Part shown: piece after piece, positions 36,600 through 46,453 of the stretch
How the letters are laid out: each line of letters starts with the position of its first letter
How positions within the stretch are numbered: the stretch's first letter is position 1
Source of the DNA: Synechococcus sp. JA-3-3Ab
GTDB taxonomy: Bacteria > Cyanobacteriota > Cyanobacteriia > Thermostichales > Thermostichaceae
Assembly: GCF_000013205.1 (NCBI RefSeq)
Contig: NC_007775.1
Span: 2,315,001 to 2,379,000 of the forward strand
Length of the DNA stretch: 64,000 nucleotides
Reading direction: 5' to 3'
The notes under the pieces: model-generated
What the model saw: only the letters and a program-made list of their open reading frames with translations
Told to the model about the DNA's origin: nothing
Database searches by the model: none
Made by a program: the position numbers and the translations under genes

Positions 36600-36728
36600 A
36601 TGCCAGAAAAACTGGAAAAACCGGAGAAAAACTACTCCTGGAAGGGCAGTGCCAACGCAGGCCGGGTACTGACGATTTTGGCCGTCGTGGGGGGAGCGGT
36701 GATTTTGCTGGCGGGCTTCCTGCAGTAG
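36600..36728 (+). CDS. Short single-TM protein (42 residues), unknown
   Basis: ATG 36600 is preceded by AGAGG at a 7-bp spacing. The peptide MPEKLEKPEKNYSWKGSANA then has one hydrophobic helix (VLTILAVVGGAVILLAGFL) and stops. The charged N-terminus followed by a C-terminal helix is the layout of small subunits of photosynthetic or NDH complexes, but I cannot match a known one. Codon use and the ribosome-binding site support a real gene. Confidence 0.55.
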   Translation: MPEKLEKPEKNYSWKGSANAGRVLTILAVVGGAVILLAGFLQ

Positions 36729-37036
36729 GCCGAGCTGTCAGATCCTCAGTTGCTCCAGGAACATCAGCATGTCGCCAGAAGCCAACGTTTTCCCTTCAAG
36801 GCGGGGGTGGAAAGGGTTAGCTTTCCAGAGGAAAGCGGATCTGGGGTCGTTTTAAACAAAGTTATGAAACTATGAAACAACTTTCTCGCTCCCCTCTCCC
36901 ACAAGGGGAAAGGAGGTGGGGGGGAGGGGGCAAGGTTCTTAACCTTGTTTGAAACAACTGCAATGTTTTGCAAGTCCTGCTGAACAAGTTGTCAGCCTTC
37001 GCTAAGTCTTGTCAAGTTGTGCCACCATTGGGCAGC
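36729..37036. other. Intergenic region with repeat-like hairpins, no gene seen
   Basis: Includes CTCCCCTCTCCC-ACA-AGGGGAAAGGAGG (36892-36921) of the dispersed hairpin type, and the near-repeats AAACAAAGTTATGAAACTATG / GTTTGAAACAACT. No convincing ORF. Confidence 0.5.
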
Positions 37037-37074
37037 AAAAAAGACCCAGCAGAGAAGGGATCCCTGCTGGGTTT
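37037..37074 (-). terminator. Rho-independent terminator of tkt
   Basis: On the minus strand AAACCCAGCAGGGATCCC, a short loop, then TGCTGGGTC and TTTTTT. It lies 20 bp after the tkt stop. A GGGATCCC octamer is built into the loop side of the stem. Confidence 0.85.
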
Positions 37075-37094
37075 AGGCCGGAGGAGCAGAAACC

Positions 37095-39095
37095 TTAGCT
37101 TAGGAGACGGCGCGCGGTATTGAGCACATTCTCCACCGTGAAGCCGAACTTCTCCATGCACACGGGGCCGGGGGCAGAAGCGCCGAAGCGGTCGATGCCG
37201 ATGGCCACCCCCTCAAAGCCCAGGTACTTGTGCCAGCCAAAGGTGGATCCCGCCTCGACGGAGACGCGCTTGGTGACCTTGGGGGGCAAGACCTCGTCGC
37301 GGTAGCTCTGGGGCTGGGCCTCAAATAGCTCCATGCAGGGCATGGAGACCACCCGTACCGCCCGGCCTTCCTGCTGCAGTTGGGCAGCGGCCTTCACCGC
37401 CAGCTCCAGCTCTGAGCCGGTGGCGATTAGGATCAGTTCTGGGTTGGGAGTATCCACCACTACATAGGCCCCCTTGGCCACCCCCTCAATGGAGGTGCCT
37501 TCCACGGGGTTAACCGCCTGCCGGGTAAACACCAGCACCGAAGGGGTGGAGGTGGACTCAAGGGCTACTTGGTAGGCTCCCACCGTCTCGCGGGCATCAG
37601 CGGGGCGGATGACGTAGAGGTTGGGGATGGCCCGCAGGGAAGCCAGCGTCTCAATGGGCTGGTGGGTGGGGCCGTCTTCTCCCAGGGCAATGGAGTCGTG
37701 GGTCATAATATGGAGCACCCGCGCCCGCGAGAGGGCCGACAGGCGAATGGCCGGCCGCATGTAGTCGCTGAAGACCAAGAAGGTGGCGTCGTAGGGAATG
37801 AGGCCGCCGTGCAGGGCTATGCCGTTGGCAATCGCCCCCATACCGTGTTCCCGTACGCCAAAGCGGAAGTTGCGCCCATGATAGGAGCCGGCCTGGAACT
37901 CCGGGATCCCCTTTAAATAGGTCATGTTGGAGTGGGCCAGATCGGCGGATCCGCCCAGCAGCTCTGGCACCGCCTTGGCCAAAGCATTGAGACAAAACTT
38001 GGAGAGGTTGCGGGTGGATTCTTTGCCGGTTTCGGCAATGGGAGCCAACGCTTCTTTCCAGCCTGCGGGCAGCTCCCCGGCCATGATGCGCTTGAATTCG
38101 GCGGCCTCTTCCGGGTAGGCCTTCTCGTAGGCGGCAAAGCGCTCGTTCCACTCCGCCTCGGCCTTGGCCCCCTTATCGATGGCCTGGCGGAAGTGGGCCA
38201 GCACCTCGTCGGGAATGTAGAACTCCGGCTCCAGCGGCCAGCCCAGATTTTGTTTGGTGAGTTTCACCTCCTCTGGCCCCAGCGGCGCCCCGTGGACGCT
38301 CTCCGTGCCGGCTTTGTTGGGGGATCCGTAGCCGATGGTGGTCTCGACAATGATCAAGGAAGGCTTGTCGGTAACTTCTTTAGCTTTCTGGATAGCGGCG
38401 GCAATTCCCTTCAGGTCGTGGTTGCCATCTTCCACTTTTTGCACATGCCACCCGTAGGCCTCGTAGCGCTTGCCCACATCTTCGGTAAAGGCAATTTCCG
38501 TGCTGCCGTCGATGGAGATGTGGTTGCTGTCGTAGAGCATGATCAGCTTGCCCAGCTTGAGGTGGCCGGCCAGCGAGGCCGCTTCCGAGGCCACCCCCTC
38601 CATGTTGCAGCCGTCGCCCAAGATCACATAAGTGTAGTGATCCACAATGGTGTGACCGGGCTTGTTGAAACGGGCGGCCAAGTGGGCCTCGGCAATGGCC
38701 AGCCCAACGGCGTTGCCCACCCCCTGCCCCAGCGGTCCGGTGGTTACCTCCACACCGGGGGTTTCAAAGTTTTCCGGGTGGCCGGGGGTTTTGGATCCCC
38801 ACTGGCGAAACTGCTTGATGTCCTCTAGGCTCACATCAAAGCCGGTCAGGTGCAGCAGAGCATACTGCAGCATGCAGCCGTGGCCTGCCGAGAGGACAAA
38901 GCGATCCCGATCCACCCATTTGGGGTTGCGGGGATTGAACTTCAGGAACTGCTGCCAAAGCACATAGGCCATGGGTGCTGCCCCCATTGGCAGGCCGGGG
39001 TGACCCGAGTTGGCTTTCTGAACAGCATCCACCGCCAAAAAACGAATCGTGTTGATGGCAAGTTGTTCCAGAGAGGGAGGAGCAGCAACAACCAT
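37095..39095 (-). CDS. tkt: Transketolase
   Basis: 666 residues from ATG 39095 ([20 protein letters not shown], the usual cyanobacterial start); two starts further up lie in or next to a repeat element and are rejected. ThDP-binding [35 protein letters not shown], the substrate His (NSGHPG near residue 30) and the pyrimidine domain [19 protein letters not shown] are intact. It transfers two-carbon units in the Calvin cycle and pentose-phosphate pathway. A terminator follows. The upstream region is filled by a mobile-element-like repeat (39137-39412). Confidence 0.97.
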   Translation of the reverse strand: MVVAAPPSLEQLAINTIRFLAVDAVQKANSGHPGLPMGAAPMAYVLWQQFLKFNPRNPKWVDRDRFVLSAGHGCMLQYALLHLTGFDVSLEDIKQFRQWGSKTPGHPENFETPGVEVTTGPLGQGVGNAVGLAIAEAHLAARFNKPGHTIVDHYTYVILGDGCNMEGVASEAASLAGHLKLGKLIMLYDSNHISIDGSTEIAFTEDVGKRYEAYGWHVQKVEDGNHDLKGIAAAIQKAKEVTDKPSLIIVETTIGYGSPNKAGTESVHGAPLGPEEVKLTKQNLGWPLEPEFYIPDEVLAHFRQAIDKGAKAEAEWNERFAAYEKAYPEEAAEFKRIMAGELPAGWKEALAPIAETGKESTRNLSKFCLNALAKAVPELLGGSADLAHSNMTYLKGIPEFQAGSYHGRNFRFGVREHGMGAIANGIALHGGLIPYDATFLVFSDYMRPAIRLSALSRARVLHIMTHDSIALGEDGPTHQPIETLASLRAIPNLYVIRPADARETVGAYQVALESTSTPSVLVFTRQAVNPVEGTSIEGVAKGAYVVVDTPNPELILIATGSELELAVKAAAQLQQEGRAVRVVSMPCMELFEAQPQSYRDEVLPPKVTKRVSVEAGSTFGWHKYLGFEGVAIGIDRFGASAPGPVCMEKFGFTVENVLNTARRLLS

Positions 39096-39136
39096 GTGGG
39101 GATCCCTATCGCTCGACATTCGCTTTCCAGTATGCC

Positions 39137-39412
39137 TTGACACGCCCACCGCCTAAAGGCGGGGGATTCTCGTCAAGGCGCTGTCAAGATGCCTCTAGAC
39201 AGTTCCTTGAGGCAAGGCCCCAAGGTTCTGCTGGCTTGTCTGGGCAGGTTGGCTGAGACGTTGGCATTTCCCGGACGCTTGCCACCGGTTGGGTTTTTCA
39301 CCGTGACTAGGGGCTCGCCTGAGAACGGTACGCCTCGGTGACAACTATACCATTGGCGAGCAGCTAAAGTTTGCTTCGCCTTTAAGGGCGGGGCTACTGA
39401 GCTATCCTTTTT
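39137..39412. mobile_element. Non-autonomous IS-like element, copy 1 (about 276 bp)
   Basis: Starts TTGACACGCCCA, a perfect hairpin CCGCCT-AA-AGGCGG and GGGATTCTCG. Then AAGGCGCTGTCAAGATGCC, CTAGACAGT and TTGAGGCA follow. It ends GGGCGGGGCTACTGAGCTATCC. The same blocks in the same order form copy 2 at 62017-62290, while the middle differs. The ends resemble those of IS200/IS605-type elements; no transposase is encoded. It occupies the space between the divergent tkt and lipA genes. Confidence 0.65.
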
Positions 39413-39506
39413 CGGGCTTTGGCCACCGAGCCCGGTCTCGGCTGGGCAATAATGACAGGCTAAGCTGAGAGATACGCTTGCCGCCATTTCTGGTTGGAGG
39501 GTTTCA

Positions 39507-40397
39507 TTGAGCGCTGTTTCTTCGCCTAGCGGCAAACCTCCCTGGCTGCGGGCCAAAGCCCCCCAGCGGGCCGGATCCGTCCAGCAACTGCTGCGGGACT
39601 TGGGCCTGAATACCGTTTGCGAGGAGGCTTCCTGTCCCAACCTAGGGGAGTGCTTTGCCAACGGCACCGCCACCTTTTTAATCATGGGCCCGGCCTGTAC
39701 CCGCGCCTGCCCCTACTGCGATATCGACTTCACCAAACGGCCTCCGCCTTTGGATCCCACTGAGCCGCTGCGGGTGGCCACAGCGGTGCAACGGCTAGGG
39801 CTACGCCATGCGGTGATTACCTCGGTGAATCGGGACGACCTCCCCGATGGGGGAGCCAGCCAGTTTGTTGCTTGCATTACCGAAATCCGCTGCCGCATGC
39901 CCCAGACAACCATCGAGGTCTTGATCCCAGATCTGTGCGGCAACTGGCAGGCCTTGGAGCAAATTCTCGCCGCCCGCCCGACGGTGCTCAACCACAACAC
40001 GGAAACCGTGCCCCGCCTCTACCGGCGAGTGCGCCCCCAGGGGAACTACGAGCGTTCCCTGCGGCTTTTGGAACTGGCGCGGCAATGGGATCCCGGCCTC
40101 TACACCAAGTCGGGGGTGATGCTGGGCTTGGGAGAGACCGCCGAGGAGATTTTGCAGATAATGCAAGATCTACGCCGGGTAGGCTGCGACATCCTCACTC
40201 TTGGCCAATACCTTCCTCCCAGCCCCAAACACCTGCCGGTGGAGCGCTACGTGCCCCCAGAGGAGTTTGACCACTGGCGACAGGTGGGGGAAGAGTTGGG
40301 CTTTTTGCAGGTGGTGTCCTCCCCGCTTACCCGCAGCTCCTACCATGCCGAGGCTGTCCAAGAGCTGATGCAGCGCTTTCCTCGACCAGGAACGTAG
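39507..40397 (+). CDS. lipA: Lipoyl synthase
   Basis: 296 residues. The N-terminal cluster [12 protein letters not shown] (three Cys near 38-49) and the radical-SAM [12 protein letters not shown] (near 63-74) are both present, with [12 protein letters not shown] and the C-terminal [12 protein letters not shown]. It inserts sulphur into octanoyl groups on lipoyl domains such as pyruvate dehydrogenase E2, whose E1-beta is encoded earlier in this window. TTG is the start, with GGAGG six bases before it. rnpB follows downstream. Confidence 0.95.
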   Translation: MSAVSSPSGKPPWLRAKAPQRAGSVQQLLRDLGLNTVCEEASCPNLGECFANGTATFLIMGPACTRACPYCDIDFTKRPPPLDPTEPLRVATAVQRLGLRHAVITSVNRDDLPDGGASQFVACITEIRCRMPQTTIEVLIPDLCGNWQALEQILAARPTVLNHNTETVPRLYRRVRPQGNYERSLRLLELARQWDPGLYTKSGVMLGLGETAEEILQIMQDLRRVGCDILTLGQYLPPSPKHLPVERYVPPEEFDHWRQVGEELGFLQVVSSPLTRSSYHAEAVQELMQRFPRPGT

Positions 40398-40525
40398 ACC
40401 TAGGGGGATGGAGTCCCTGCGGAGCAGGAACAGCGGGGTCAGCTTTGCAGGCCGGCTGGCCAGCAACGCGGAGCCTAGGCGCAGAGAGATTTTCTGCGCT
40501 GGGGGGATGCGCTAGGATTGAAATG

Positions 40526-40980
40526 AAGAGATAGGAGGGGCAGGCGGTCGCGTCCTCGCTGCCGCCACCAGGCAGCAGGATGAGGAAAGTCCGGGCTTTC
40601 AGAAGAACACACCGCTGGGGAAAGCCCAGTGCGGGAAACCGCGAGGATAGTGCCACAGAAACATACCGCCGATGGCTGGGATCCCAGCACAGGTAAGGGT
40701 GCAAAGGTGGGGTAAGAGCCCACCAGCAGCGTCGTGAGGCGCTGGCTCGGTAAACCCCGGTGGAAAGCAAGGCCGCAGCCGCAGGACTATGGCTGTTCTT
40801 CGCCCCTGTCGGCTGCACCGAGGTCACGGTACTCAGCCAAGCGGTTGGGGGAGGGTGGTCTCGGTGGTGGTGAGCCGCTAGAGGGTGATGGCAACATCAC
40901 TCCCAGAGAGATGACCGCCAGTGCGGGCTGCTCCTTGGAGCACCCCACTACAGAACCCGGCTTACAACCTCCTCATCTCT
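40526..40980 (+). ncRNA. rnpB: RNase P RNA
   Basis: Contains the universal P RNA segments GAGGAAAGTCCGGGC (near 40581) and ACAGAACCCGGCTTACA (near 40950). The 5' AGAGATAGGAGG pairs with the 3' CCTCCTCATCTCT as helix P1, which sets the ends at about 455 nt. It is a type A, cyanobacterial-like RNA that processes tRNA 5' ends. A GGGATCCC octamer is at 40678-40685 in a stem. A T-rich run TCTTCTTCTTTTTTT follows as terminator. Confidence 0.96.
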
Positions 40981-41030
40981 TCTTCTTTTTTTGGGATTGC
41001 CTCCTTCCAACCCCGAGAGAGTCTTTTGCA

Positions 41031-41699
41031 CTAGGTTTCCTTCATGCCCCTCAAGGCTGCCATCCACAGCTTTACGCAGGCGTAGAGGAGAGGGGGAGTG
41101 CCGCTGTTGTTGTCATAAGTGCCCTTGTCCGCTGGGTCGGAGGAGGGCTGGTCGCCGTCGCCAGCAGGCAAGCCAGCGGTAACGGCTAATACAGCCGTCC
41201 CCAAAATCATCAGATGGAGAACTCCAGCAGCTGCGTGAAGGCACCCAGAGTCGACGGCTTGTAGCTCCGGGCTAGGGAGCTGCTGGAGGTAGTGGGCTAG
41301 CTGCTCTTGGGCCTGCAGGAAGCCTGCTCTCAAGGCGCGGCGATGCTCCTCGGAGTAGAAGCCTGCTTCTCCCACCAACGAGCGCACCAGCTCAGGGTTA
41401 TTAGCTAGAGCTTGGAAGCAGGTTTGGACATAGCGGAGGAGAATGGCTTGTAGCTCAGAGCCCCGGAAGGTAGTGGGGTCTGCTGGGAGGGGTAAGTCGG
41501 CAATGCCGGAGAAAACTCCCAGCTCAGCAAATACAGCCAGGAGCAGCCCCTGCTTGCTGCCAAAGTGACGAAACAGGGTTACTTCATGAACGCCGGCCAA
41601 GTCTGCAATTTGACGGGTGGTGGTCTGAGTGATGCCCTGGCGGACGAAGAGGTCTCGAGCCGCGTTCAGCAGCCTTTGCCGGGAAGAAGGACGTGCCAT
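41031..41699 (-). CDS. TetR-family transcriptional regulator
   Basis: 222 residues. The N-terminal helix-turn-helix RQRLLNAARDLFVRQGITQTTTRQIADLAGVHEVTLFRHFGSKQGLL (residues 7-53) is a textbook TetR motif. The ligand-binding C-terminal part is helical, with no known effector. Divergent from the delta-9 desaturase gene across 320 bp, so it may control that gene; an 8-bp palindrome TAAGCTTA at 41787-41794 lies between them. Confidence 0.9.
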   Translation of the reverse strand: MARPSSRQRLLNAARDLFVRQGITQTTTRQIADLAGVHEVTLFRHFGSKQGLLLAVFAELGVFSGIADLPLPADPTTFRGSELQAILLRYVQTCFQALANNPELVRSLVGEAGFYSEEHRRALRAGFLQAQEQLAHYLQQLPSPELQAVDSGCLHAAAGVLHLMILGTAVLAVTAGLPAGDGDQPSSDPADKGTYDNNSGTPPLLYACVKLWMAALRGMKET

Positions 41700-42018
41700 G
41701 GTAGGTGATGGGGTAAGGAGTCAAGAGAAGGCGCTCAAGGTAGTGGCAATCTGCAAGCAGCACTTGCATTTGAGGTGAAATATCGTTAAGCTTAGCCTCA
41801 GGCGAGATCAAACCTGCTGCCTTTCTGCTCTCTCATAGCGGCTCTCACTGCTGAAGCTTGCTTGGCCAGGCCCTTGGGGATCCCGGCTTGCCTTTCAGGG
41901 ACATGAGCTCGTTGTAAGCTAAGCCAGGGATGCGGTGGCCTATGCATGAGAAGCAACTTTGCGAGGAGGTATTTGATCCTGCGCTGCCCTTACTCCTTTT
42001 CTGAGGTTTTGCTGGTTC

Positions 42019-42912
42019 ATGGCCGTTTCCCTTCCCACCCAATCGCTGGACAATCCCAACCGTTTTGCTTCGCTAGCTCAGCCTGAGCCCCAAAAGTCTT
42101 TTCGGTTTGCCTGGGAATTTGTTCTTTTTTTCGTTGTTTTTCACGCCCTCGCTTTAGTGGGCGGCATCGTTTGCTTTTCCTGGCCAGCCTTGGGGGTGGC
42201 CCTATTGCTTCACTGGTGCTTCGGCAGCTTGGGCATCTGCCTGGGGTATCATCGTCTGCTTAGCCATCGCAGCTTCCAAGTGCCCAAGTGGCTGGAATAT
42301 GTCTTTGCTACCTTCGGTGCTCTCGCCATCCAGGGGGGGCCGATCTTTTGGGTGGCCGGCCATCGTCAGCATCACGCTTTTACTGAAGACGAAGAGCGGG
42401 ATCCCTACTCTGCTCGCAAGGGCTTTTGGTGGAGCCACATGCTCTGGCTCATTTACCAACGGGAAGAGTTTTTTAACCGTGAGAAGTATTCTGCCTTTGC
42501 GCCGGATTTGGCTCGGGATCCTTTTTATCGCTGGCTAGACAAGTATGGGCTGCTGCTGCAACTGCCGCTGGCTGGAGTGCTTTACCTGCTCGGCGGTTGG
42601 CCGTTCGTTATCTACGGCATCTTCGTGCGGACAGTGCTGCTGCTGCACTGCACCTGGTTGATCAACTCTGCCAGCCACTTCTGGGGCTACCGGACTTTCG
42701 AGAGCGACGACAATGCCCGTAACCTTTGGTGGGCGGCTCTCCTCACCTACGGTGAAGGCTGGCACAACAACCATCACGCCGACCCGAAGTGCGTGAAAGC
42801 AGGTTTGCGCTGGTGGGAAATTGACATGACCTACTGGGTCATTTGGGTGTTGGCAAGACTGGGTTTGGCTCGTAAGTTGCACTTGCCTGCTCAAAGTCAG
42901 CCAACTCGCTAA
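42019..42912 (+). CDS. desC: Acyl-lipid delta-9 fatty acid desaturase
   Basis: 297 residues, membrane di-iron desaturase. The three histidine boxes are HRLLSH (near 78), HRQHH (near 115) and HNNHH (near 251). TM pairs lie around 30-70 and 175-215. It introduces the first double bond into fatty acyl chains, which adjusts membrane fluidity with temperature. ATG 42019. The TetR gene lies divergently upstream. Confidence 0.93.
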   Translation: MAVSLPTQSLDNPNRFASLAQPEPQKSFRFAWEFVLFFVVFHALALVGGIVCFSWPALGVALLLHWCFGSLGICLGYHRLLSHRSFQVPKWLEYVFATFGALAIQGGPIFWVAGHRQHHAFTEDEERDPYSARKGFWWSHMLWLIYQREEFFNREKYSAFAPDLARDPFYRWLDKYGLLLQLPLAGVLYLLGGWPFVIYGIFVRTVLLLHCTWLINSASHFWGYRTFESDDNARNLWWAALLTYGEGWHNNHHADPKCVKAGLRWWEIDMTYWVIWVLARLGLARKLHLPAQSQPTR

Positions 42913-43243
42913 ACAGTCTCTGCCTCAGAGCTTCTAGAACCATCGACAGAGTTACCCCCGTCGTACGGGCAATTCCTGCTAAGACAGTTCGTTGTGCTGC
43001 TCGGCGGATCCCTCTCCCTTTTTTGGGAGAGGGGTTAAGGGTGAGGGGCCTGTATGCGCTAGCGCGAGCTCGTTAGCGGCGCAGAGCGCTCAAGGTCTGT
43101 CTCGACTTGGTTTGGAGCGGCTGCCCAGTTATCGGTTCCAGTTGGGAGGTGGGTCGGTATCGCCCTGCGGGGAGGTGGTAGTGCTCACCAAACAACCCAA
43201 AGGTCTGGCGTTCCGGTAATCCCTCTTCGGCAATGCAGGAGGG
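42913..43243. other. Intergenic region with a dispersed hairpin repeat
   Basis: CCCTCTCCC-TTTTTT-GGGAGAGGGG followed by TTAAGGGTGAGGGG (43009-43045) is the inverted form of the repeat at 34078. It may end desC. The inverted repeat GCTAGCGCGAGC is at 43059-43070. No ORF is supported. Confidence 0.55.
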
Positions 43244-43513
43244 CTAGTCCTGTAACGGGCTGTACTGCCATGTCCCGTAGTGGTCAAGAACGCGCTGAAC
43301 TTGCTCTGGGTCAGCGTCGGCCTCTTGGCGAATTTGCAGCGCCTCGATTTGGCTATCGGAGTAGCGAAAGATGGAGTCTTTTCTGCATTCCAGCTCTGCT
43401 TCCACCCCTGGAATGCAGGCCAGATGGGCAGCCACCTCTCGATAAACCATCAGGGGCATGGAATCATAACGAACAGCGTAGCGTTTCAACTCAGCAAGGC
43501 TCACGATAGGCAA
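43244..43513 (-). CDS. Small conserved-looking protein of unknown function
   Basis: Up to 89 residues: LAELKRYAVRYDSMPLMVYREVAAHLACIPGVEAELECRK, then SQIEALQIRQE and VQRVLDHYGTWQYSPL. Well-spaced hydrophobic and charged residues, with no TM. The longest frame starts at TTG, with no clear ribosome-binding site, so the start is uncertain. I do not recognise it. Confidence 0.5.
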   Translation of the reverse strand: MPIVSLAELKRYAVRYDSMPLMVYREVAAHLACIPGVEAELECRKDSIFRYSDSQIEALQIRQEADADPEQVQRVLDHYGTWQYSPLQD

Positions 43514-43671
43514 GGAAAGGAGAAACTAGGGATCCAGGTAACAAACAGCTTCACCACAACGGCCAATGACATCTTGCGAATGTCTCGCTACTTTTGAGGT
43601 AAAAAAGCCCTGCTCTGCATTTAATTGCCTGCCAAAACAAAGAGGGGGCAGAGAGAGTCTCCGAGATGTGG

Positions 43672-43935
43672 CTAAGCAATTTTGTCGTTGGCCAACGTAC
43701 AGCAATTGACCTGATCTAGGCAAACTTTTCCCCATTGCAAGGCCCAGCGCACCAAAGCGACGCGATTTGACGTTCGCGTCTTGCTCAGAATATTGCTGAT
43801 GTGATTGTCAACAGTGCGCTTGCTAATCTCTAAGCGCTCTGCAATGTCCTGATTGGTCAGGCCCGCTGCGATTAACTCGAGAACCTGCAGCTCACGCTCC
43901 GACAACAAATCAGCGGAATGATAGTCTGCGCCCAT
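43672..43935 (-). CDS. PedR-like small LuxR-type transcriptional regulator
   Basis: 87 residues, consisting of almost only a LuxR/GerE helix-turn-helix: LSERELQVLELIAAGLTNQDIAERLEISKRTVDNHISNIL (residues 11-50). The tail has VALVRWALQWGKVCLDQVNCC, with Cys residues near the end as in Synechocystis PedR (Ssl0564), a thioredoxin-interacting regulator of photosynthesis-linked genes. Assigning it to PedR rests on the small size and tail pattern. No receiver domain. Single gene. Confidence 0.78.
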   Translation of the reverse strand: MGADYHSADLLSERELQVLELIAAGLTNQDIAERLEISKRTVDNHISNILSKTRTSNRVALVRWALQWGKVCLDQVNCCTLANDKIA

Positions 43936-44085
43936 TCCGAATGCCCAGTGTACAAACTGTAAGGATTACCTAGACCAATTCTAGGGGATCCCCTCCAACA
44001 TGGATAGCCCCGCCGGAGGAAAATCTGGGGCAGTTCTCAGGTCGAAGGGCTTGGTGATGTTGATGGGAGCGCTTCTGGGCAGCTT

Positions 44086-45345
44086 TCACAGGGCATCGGC
44101 GTGTTTCCGGGGCAGCTCCACCTGCACCCACAGCCCACCTGCTTGCGGGTGATTGCGCAGACGGATTGTACCCCCGTGTAGTTCCACGATTTGCCGCACG
44201 ATCGCCAGCCCCAGGCCGGTGCCGCCTTTGCTGCGGGCCCGCGCCGCGTCGGTGCGGTAAAAGGGTTGAAAGACCAGCTCAAATTGATCCTCCGGCAGGC
44301 CAGGGCCATGGTCGTACACCTCCAGCCGCACTTGCGATTCCTGTTCCGACAGGGCCACGTGAATGGGGGAGTCGGTTCCGCCATATTTGATGGCGTTGTC
44401 CAAGAGGTTAAGGACGAGGCGGTAGAGGCGCTGTTCATCTCCCCAGAGATAGAGCTGGGAGGGGCCGCTTAGATCCAGTTCCTGCTGGCGGGGCTTGGCC
44501 AGCGGTTCCAGGCTCTGCCAGGCTTCGCGCACCAAGCTTGCCAGATCCACCCAGCGCCATTGGGATCGCGATGCGGCCCCCAGGTTGAGGGCGCTCAGTT
44601 CCAGCAAGTCTTGCACCAACTGGCTGAGGCGCAGCGTCTCGTTCAGCAATCGTTCCACCCAAACTGCTTGCGCGGCATCGACGCGGCTGTGCAGGGTTTC
44701 CGCTAGCAGGCGAATCGAGGTGAGGGGGGTCTTCAGCTCGTGGGCCACATCCGAGGCCCAGCGATCCCGTTGTTGGGCCAGCAGAGTTGCCTCTAGGCGG
44801 TCTTCCAAGAAGATGGCCACGTGGGCCTGGGGCAGGGGCAGCCCCCAAGCCCGCAGCGGCACCGGTTTGTCCTCGCCCCCGGAAGGGTAGAAGATCCACT
44901 CGCGGCTCTGGATGGGAGCGGTAGCTTCCTGGCGGCGGGTGGCTTCGATAAGCTGATCCAACTCGTAGGAGCGCACCCACTCCAGCAGGAGCTTGATGCC
45001 CGGCTGCCACTGGCTGATGCGCAGCAGACGCTGGGCGGCAGGGTTACACTCCCAGACCACGTTGTTCTCGTCTACCCGCAGATATCCCCAGGGCAGGTGG
45101 TGGCTGAGATACCGCCAGTCCTGTAGGTATCGTTTTTGGCGGGCCCACTCCAGTTCTTGTTGGCGAAGGTGGTGGCTGAGCCGGCTGAGCATCTGTTCAG
45201 GCGAGCTGAGAGGCAGGGCCAGGTGCATCAGGGATCCCAACTGTTGCAATTGGCGGCCGAAGCGGCGCCGGCTCTGCCAGAGCAAAATCAGCGTGCCGAG
45301 TAGGCCGATGCCCAACCCAATGAGGATCCCGCTTTCCAGTCCCAT
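44086..45345 (-). CDS. Sensor histidine kinase, PhoR/SphS-like
   Basis: 419 residues. One N-terminal TM helix (residues 5-23), a PAS-like domain about 85-190 (YLRVDENNVVWECNPAAQRLLR), then HisKA with the phospho-accepting His in SDVAHELKTPLTSIRLLAET (near 203), and HATPase_c motifs N (LLDNAIKYGG), G1 (DHGPGLPE) and G2 (GGTGLGLAIV). A single TM, a PAS and this HisKA fit the phosphate sensor SphS/PhoR, but the partner regulator is not adjacent and signal specificity is not shown. Confidence 0.88.
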   Translation of the reverse strand: MGLESGILIGLGIGLLGTLILLWQSRRRFGRQLQQLGSLMHLALPLSSPEQMLSRLSHHLRQQELEWARQKRYLQDWRYLSHHLPWGYLRVDENNVVWECNPAAQRLLRISQWQPGIKLLLEWVRSYELDQLIEATRRQEATAPIQSREWIFYPSGGEDKPVPLRAWGLPLPQAHVAIFLEDRLEATLLAQQRDRWASDVAHELKTPLTSIRLLAETLHSRVDAAQAVWVERLLNETLRLSQLVQDLLELSALNLGAASRSQWRWVDLASLVREAWQSLEPLAKPRQQELDLSGPSQLYLWGDEQRLYRLVLNLLDNAIKYGGTDSPIHVALSEQESQVRLEVYDHGPGLPEDQFELVFQPFYRTDAARARSKGGTGLGLAIVRQIVELHGGTIRLRNHPQAGGLWVQVELPRKHADAL

Positions 45346-45425
45346 GGGCCCACCCCCTTTGCCGCCATTGTCGCCCAGGCATGGGGGAGTGAATACCCAA
45401 CAACGACGGATACGGCATCACATCC

Positions 45426-46190
45426 CTAGCGACGATGCACCATCGTCGTGCTGGCCTGGTCGGTGGGCAGCAGCAAGACTTCGCTCAGGTTGACGTGGGG
45501 GGGACGGGTAACGGCAAACAGCACCACCTCGGCCACATCCATCGCCGTCAGGGGGGTGAGGCCCCGGTAGACGGCTGCCGCCCGCTCGCGATCGCCGCGG
45601 AAGCGCACTTGGCTGAACTCGGTTTCCACCAAGCCGGGCTGGATCTCGGTGACGCGAATGGAGGTGCCCAGCAGATCCAGCTTCAGTCCCTCGGAGATGG
45701 CCCGCACGGCGGCCTTGGAAGCGCAATAGACGGCGCCGCCGGGGTAGGTCTGGCGACCGGCAATGGAGCCGATGTTGACCACATGGCCCCGGCCCCGCTC
45801 CACCATGCCGGGCAAGACGGCGCGGGTAACATACAGCAAGCCCTTGAGGTTGGTATCGATCATCTCCTCCCAATCTTGCACAGCCCCGCTGTGGAGCTTG
45901 TCCAAGCCGCGACTGAGGCCGGCGTTGTTGATCAAAATGTCGATTTCAGCCCAGGCCGGCGGCAAAGACTGGAACGCCTGCTGCACGGCTGCCCTATCTC
46001 GCACATCCAAAGTCAGCAAGTATGAGGAAGCACCGTAAGCCTGCTGCAACTCCGCGGCCAGCTCCTGTAGCCGCTCCTGACGGCGGGCCACCAGGATCAG
46101 CTTGGCTCCAGAACGGGCAAAAAGCGTGGCACAGGCTGCCCCGATGCCGCTGCTGGCGCCGGTGATGAGCACAATGGCGTTTTCAAGCAT
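45426..46190 (-). CDS. Short-chain dehydrogenase/reductase
   Basis: 254 residues from ATG 46190 (MLENAIVLITGASSGIGAACA). The Rossmann motif TGASSGIG (near 10-17), the NNAG at about 90 and the catalytic S-Y-x3-K (IGSIAGRQTYPGGAVYCASKAA) are complete. The sequence groups with YdfG-type NADP-dependent 3-hydroxy-acid dehydrogenases; the substrate is unknown. Stands between the SphS-like kinase and the IS element. Confidence 0.9.
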   Translation of the reverse strand: MLENAIVLITGASSGIGAACATLFARSGAKLILVARRQERLQELAAELQQAYGASSYLLTLDVRDRAAVQQAFQSLPPAWAEIDILINNAGLSRGLDKLHSGAVQDWEEMIDTNLKGLLYVTRAVLPGMVERGRGHVVNIGSIAGRQTYPGGAVYCASKAAVRAISEGLKLDLLGTSIRVTEIQPGLVETEFSQVRFRGDRERAAAVYRGLTPLTAMDVAEVVLFAVTRPPHVNLSEVLLLPTDQASTTMVHRR

Positions 46191-46420
46191 AGTCCGCAAG
46201 AGTTAAGGGGCTACCAAGGGGATCCGCAACTCGAACGGGCCCCCGGCTGAAGAGAGTATTCCAGCAGCTTAACGCAGGCATAGAGCGTATCCAAGTGACA
46301 TCCTCTCCCGCTAAGCCCTGACGGGCTGTAGACGGGAGCTTCCGAGAATCACTTCCCGGAGTTGCTGCTTCAACGGACTGGTAAACCAGGATCCTCCACA
46401 GCCAGAGAGCGGCAGTCCCA

Positions 46421-46453
46421 CCGCCCCCCTACATCCCCCCGTATACGGGGGGA
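46421..46453. repeat. GC-rich palindromic mini-element, copy C (in tnpB)
   Basis: CCGCCCCCCTACATCCCC, then the palindrome CCCCCCGTATACGGGGGG. It interrupts tnpB just after the zinc-ribbon domain; the true C-terminus continues in another frame beyond it. Confidence 0.75.

Noticed and set aside
37932-38828. Plus-strand frame opposite tkt
   Set aside because: Shadow of transketolase codons, no ribosome-binding site or domain.
39095-39149. Upstream tkt starts ([11 protein letters not shown]..., MSSDRD...)
   Set aside because: They extend toward or into the IS-like repeat; the conserved N-terminus begins at 39095.
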